Of a stretch of 64,000 nt of DNA, positions 62,346-64,000 are shown piece after piece. The stretch is from Phallusia fumigata (taxonomy: Eukaryota > Chordata > Ascidiacea > Phlebobranchia > Ascidiidae), in contig QXVZ01020756.1 in the NCBI GenBank assembly GCA_008931825.1, positions 248,001 through 312,000 on the forward strand, given 5' to 3'. Both the position numbers and the translations under genes were made by a program. The number at the start of each line of letters is the position of its first letter. Positions within the stretch are counted from its first letter, which is position 1. The notes below the pieces were generated by a model. That model ran no database searches and was not told where the DNA came from. It saw only the letters and a program-made list of their open reading frames with translations.

Positions 62346-64000
62346 TTAGCCATTATAACTAACATTGCAGTGATACTTTGTCACGCATTTTCCGTACTTA
62401 TTCTTGTAAAGGCCATGCGGACATGTACACCCTGGTTTGCATTGATAACCATAGCCACCATATGGTTGGCAGTAAACCTTGAAGAAACCCCACGAGTGGT
62501 ATAAACACTTTGGAATACAGCTAACACATTTCGAGTAGATTTGATTGGAAGGGCAATCTGTAAAAAAATTGCCCAAGTGTTGTTAATGTTGCTTGCTTCG
62601 TGGTAGCTACAACATACATACACAAGAACATTGAAAGTGGATGTATCGGGGGATTTTGGCGTACTCGGGTACTTATGCAACTTTCATATTTGGTACATGG
62701 TACATAAATACGGTTTAAACTATTGACTTTTGTATTGTACACCATGGTTGTGCAACCTTTTTTACTGGAGAGCCAAATATAATCACCCGCGGTCTGTTGC
62801 GGGTGGATTTGTCTTATTGCATGACAAAAAAGAACATTCTGTTTACAACGAATATCCGTTTTCGTTGTTCACTTTACTTTCTTAGCGACGTAAAACTCCG
62901 ACATTGGAGGTCGGTTGTGCAATGCACAAAAAAGACCAGTAAATGCACTAAAATCGTCTCGAGTTTCGATTTCAAGGGTAACTTTATTTCAACTCAGCAC
63001 CCCTTCGCGGGTCGCACAACTTCTATTCGCGGGCCGCGGGTTGCACACCTCTGTAATGTAAACCATTGTGTCCGCTTTGTACGTCATGTGCATTGTTTTG
63101 TAGTACTTAAACACTGATTAAAAATTGCAAAACAATTCTGCCCCATGTCACCAAGTGTGGAACAAGATTTGTTTAACACTACTTACAGTGCGGGCACTTG
63201 TTGTATGGGACACATTTGCTGTAATCTTTGCTCCAATAAGTTCCTTTTGGACAAGCACAACCAGAAATACAATTTTTTGGATAGCAATTAGTTTTGTACT
63301 TCAAATCGTCGCAGTCTTTTGGACATGGGAGACATTTGTAGTAGACTTTGCCATGTTTACATTCTGCAAAAAATGTGTGTTTGCTCATTAGGTCAAGTCG
63401 TTTCAGGTTAAATCTTGTTTCTATATCAATTCATAAACAATATCTGTTGAAATATTACACAAAGCAAGTTAAGAAACCCTTTTTGAACGTCGCTGTGATT
63501 GCACCTATCCTATTAAATATACATCCAGTTAAGGTCGATCTAGTGGTGGACAAAATGCCGGGCAATTGCCTTGAGCTCCAAATAGCAAAAATACATGTCA
63601 CCTGAAAAAGGGTTTAAAGAGTGGCATGAGCGAAACAGCGCAAATCCCAGATGTGTTTGTATCGGGCCGCACGTTCATTTTCTTTCGCTTACAATCATCT
63701 ATATAACAGAAACCAAATAAACCTAATCTATAACTTACTTTTCGGGCAGTAATCGGGTTTCACACACTTATTCAGTTTCTCACTCCAGTAGGTTCCCTTT
63801 GGACATGCGCAACCCGACTTGCAGTGGTAATTGTAGCTATTACAACTGCTTTGGGGATACCCAAGGTCTTTGCAGGTCTGTTTACATGGAAGGCATTTGT
63901 AGTATTCCTTTCCGTATGGACAGGCTGGAAACAAGATTTTTGAATAGGCGCAAAATGCGTCTTTGAAGTTATTTATTAGTAACGAATAACGAAGATCGCA
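62346..64000 (-). CDS. TIL-domain secreted protein, 5' end beyond the window
   Basis: Three exons are visible: 63739-63924, 63187-63363 and 62346-62557, all joined in phase 1 like the intact gene at 52700. Each encodes one Cys-rich TIL module (ACPYGKEYYKCLPCKQTC; CKHGKVYYKCLPCPKDC; CPSNQIYSKCVSC), the first two with GCACPKGTYW. The last ends in YNG and a stop at 62346. Its terminal exon begins with the same ATTGCC acceptor context as that of gene A. The signal-peptide exon must lie right of 64000. The middle module can also read straight into a stop (PHCK) if its donor is not used, which would give a shorter form. Protease inhibition is inferred from the family only. Confidence 0.82.

Noticed and set aside
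1-64000. CRISPR arrays, bacterial operons, LTR or capsid-bearing elements
   Set aside because: No regularly spaced identical repeats, no terminal long repeats and no reverse transcriptase, integrase or capsid frames were seen.

Overview
The window is nuclear DNA of an animal. Its genes are split by many short GT-AG introns, the sequence is AT-rich, and it carries a polymerase III tRNA gene and many small DNA transposons and SINE-like pieces. The compact introns, a CARMIL gene closest to the chordate type, and strong splice acceptors lying just before start codons (as in genes that take a spliced leader) suggest a tunicate such as Ciona. That assignment is inference; no species marker is present. 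Exons were joined by hand from splice signals and reading phase. For every multi-exon model the exon lengths sum to a whole number of codons and the phases agree at each junction.

Layout. 1-1495: no gene recognised. 1496-29905 (minus): one 39-exon gene for CARMIL, the actin capping-protein regulator, about 1571 residues. It has a PH-like domain, leucine-rich repeats, a helical dimerisation domain, a Lys/Glu-rich insert, a capping-protein-interaction motif and a proline-rich tail. Its introns hold two MITE-like elements, a tandem duplication and a B-box fragment. 31355-31427 (minus): tRNA-Lys(UUU). 33164-36740 (minus): an unrecognised 5-exon gene with a repeated TLKRG-type motif. 39843-43039 (plus): an unrecognised 9-exon single-pass membrane protein. 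43843-46522 (minus, convergent with the last): a 5-exon LRR-Ig-transmembrane cell-surface protein. 46523-50347: gene-poor, with a retroposed tRNA-like element, a hAT end and a 571-bp hAT-like MITE. 50348-50578 (minus): SEM1/DSS1. 50579-52699: two MITE candidates. 52700-64000 (minus): a tandem array of small secreted TIL (trypsin-inhibitor-like, Cys-rich) proteins: one intact gene with a pogo-type transposon in its last intron, one degenerate copy with a tRNA-derived SINE in its first intron, and one gene running off the right edge.

The genes do not form a pathway. CARMIL and SEM1 are conserved housekeeping or cytoskeletal genes. The two membrane proteins and the TIL array are the lineage-specific, fast-evolving part. 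I see no CRISPR array, operon, LTR element or capsid-bearing element. The most novel items are the two unrecognised genes and the recently rearranged TIL array; I cannot claim a new molecular system from sequence alone.
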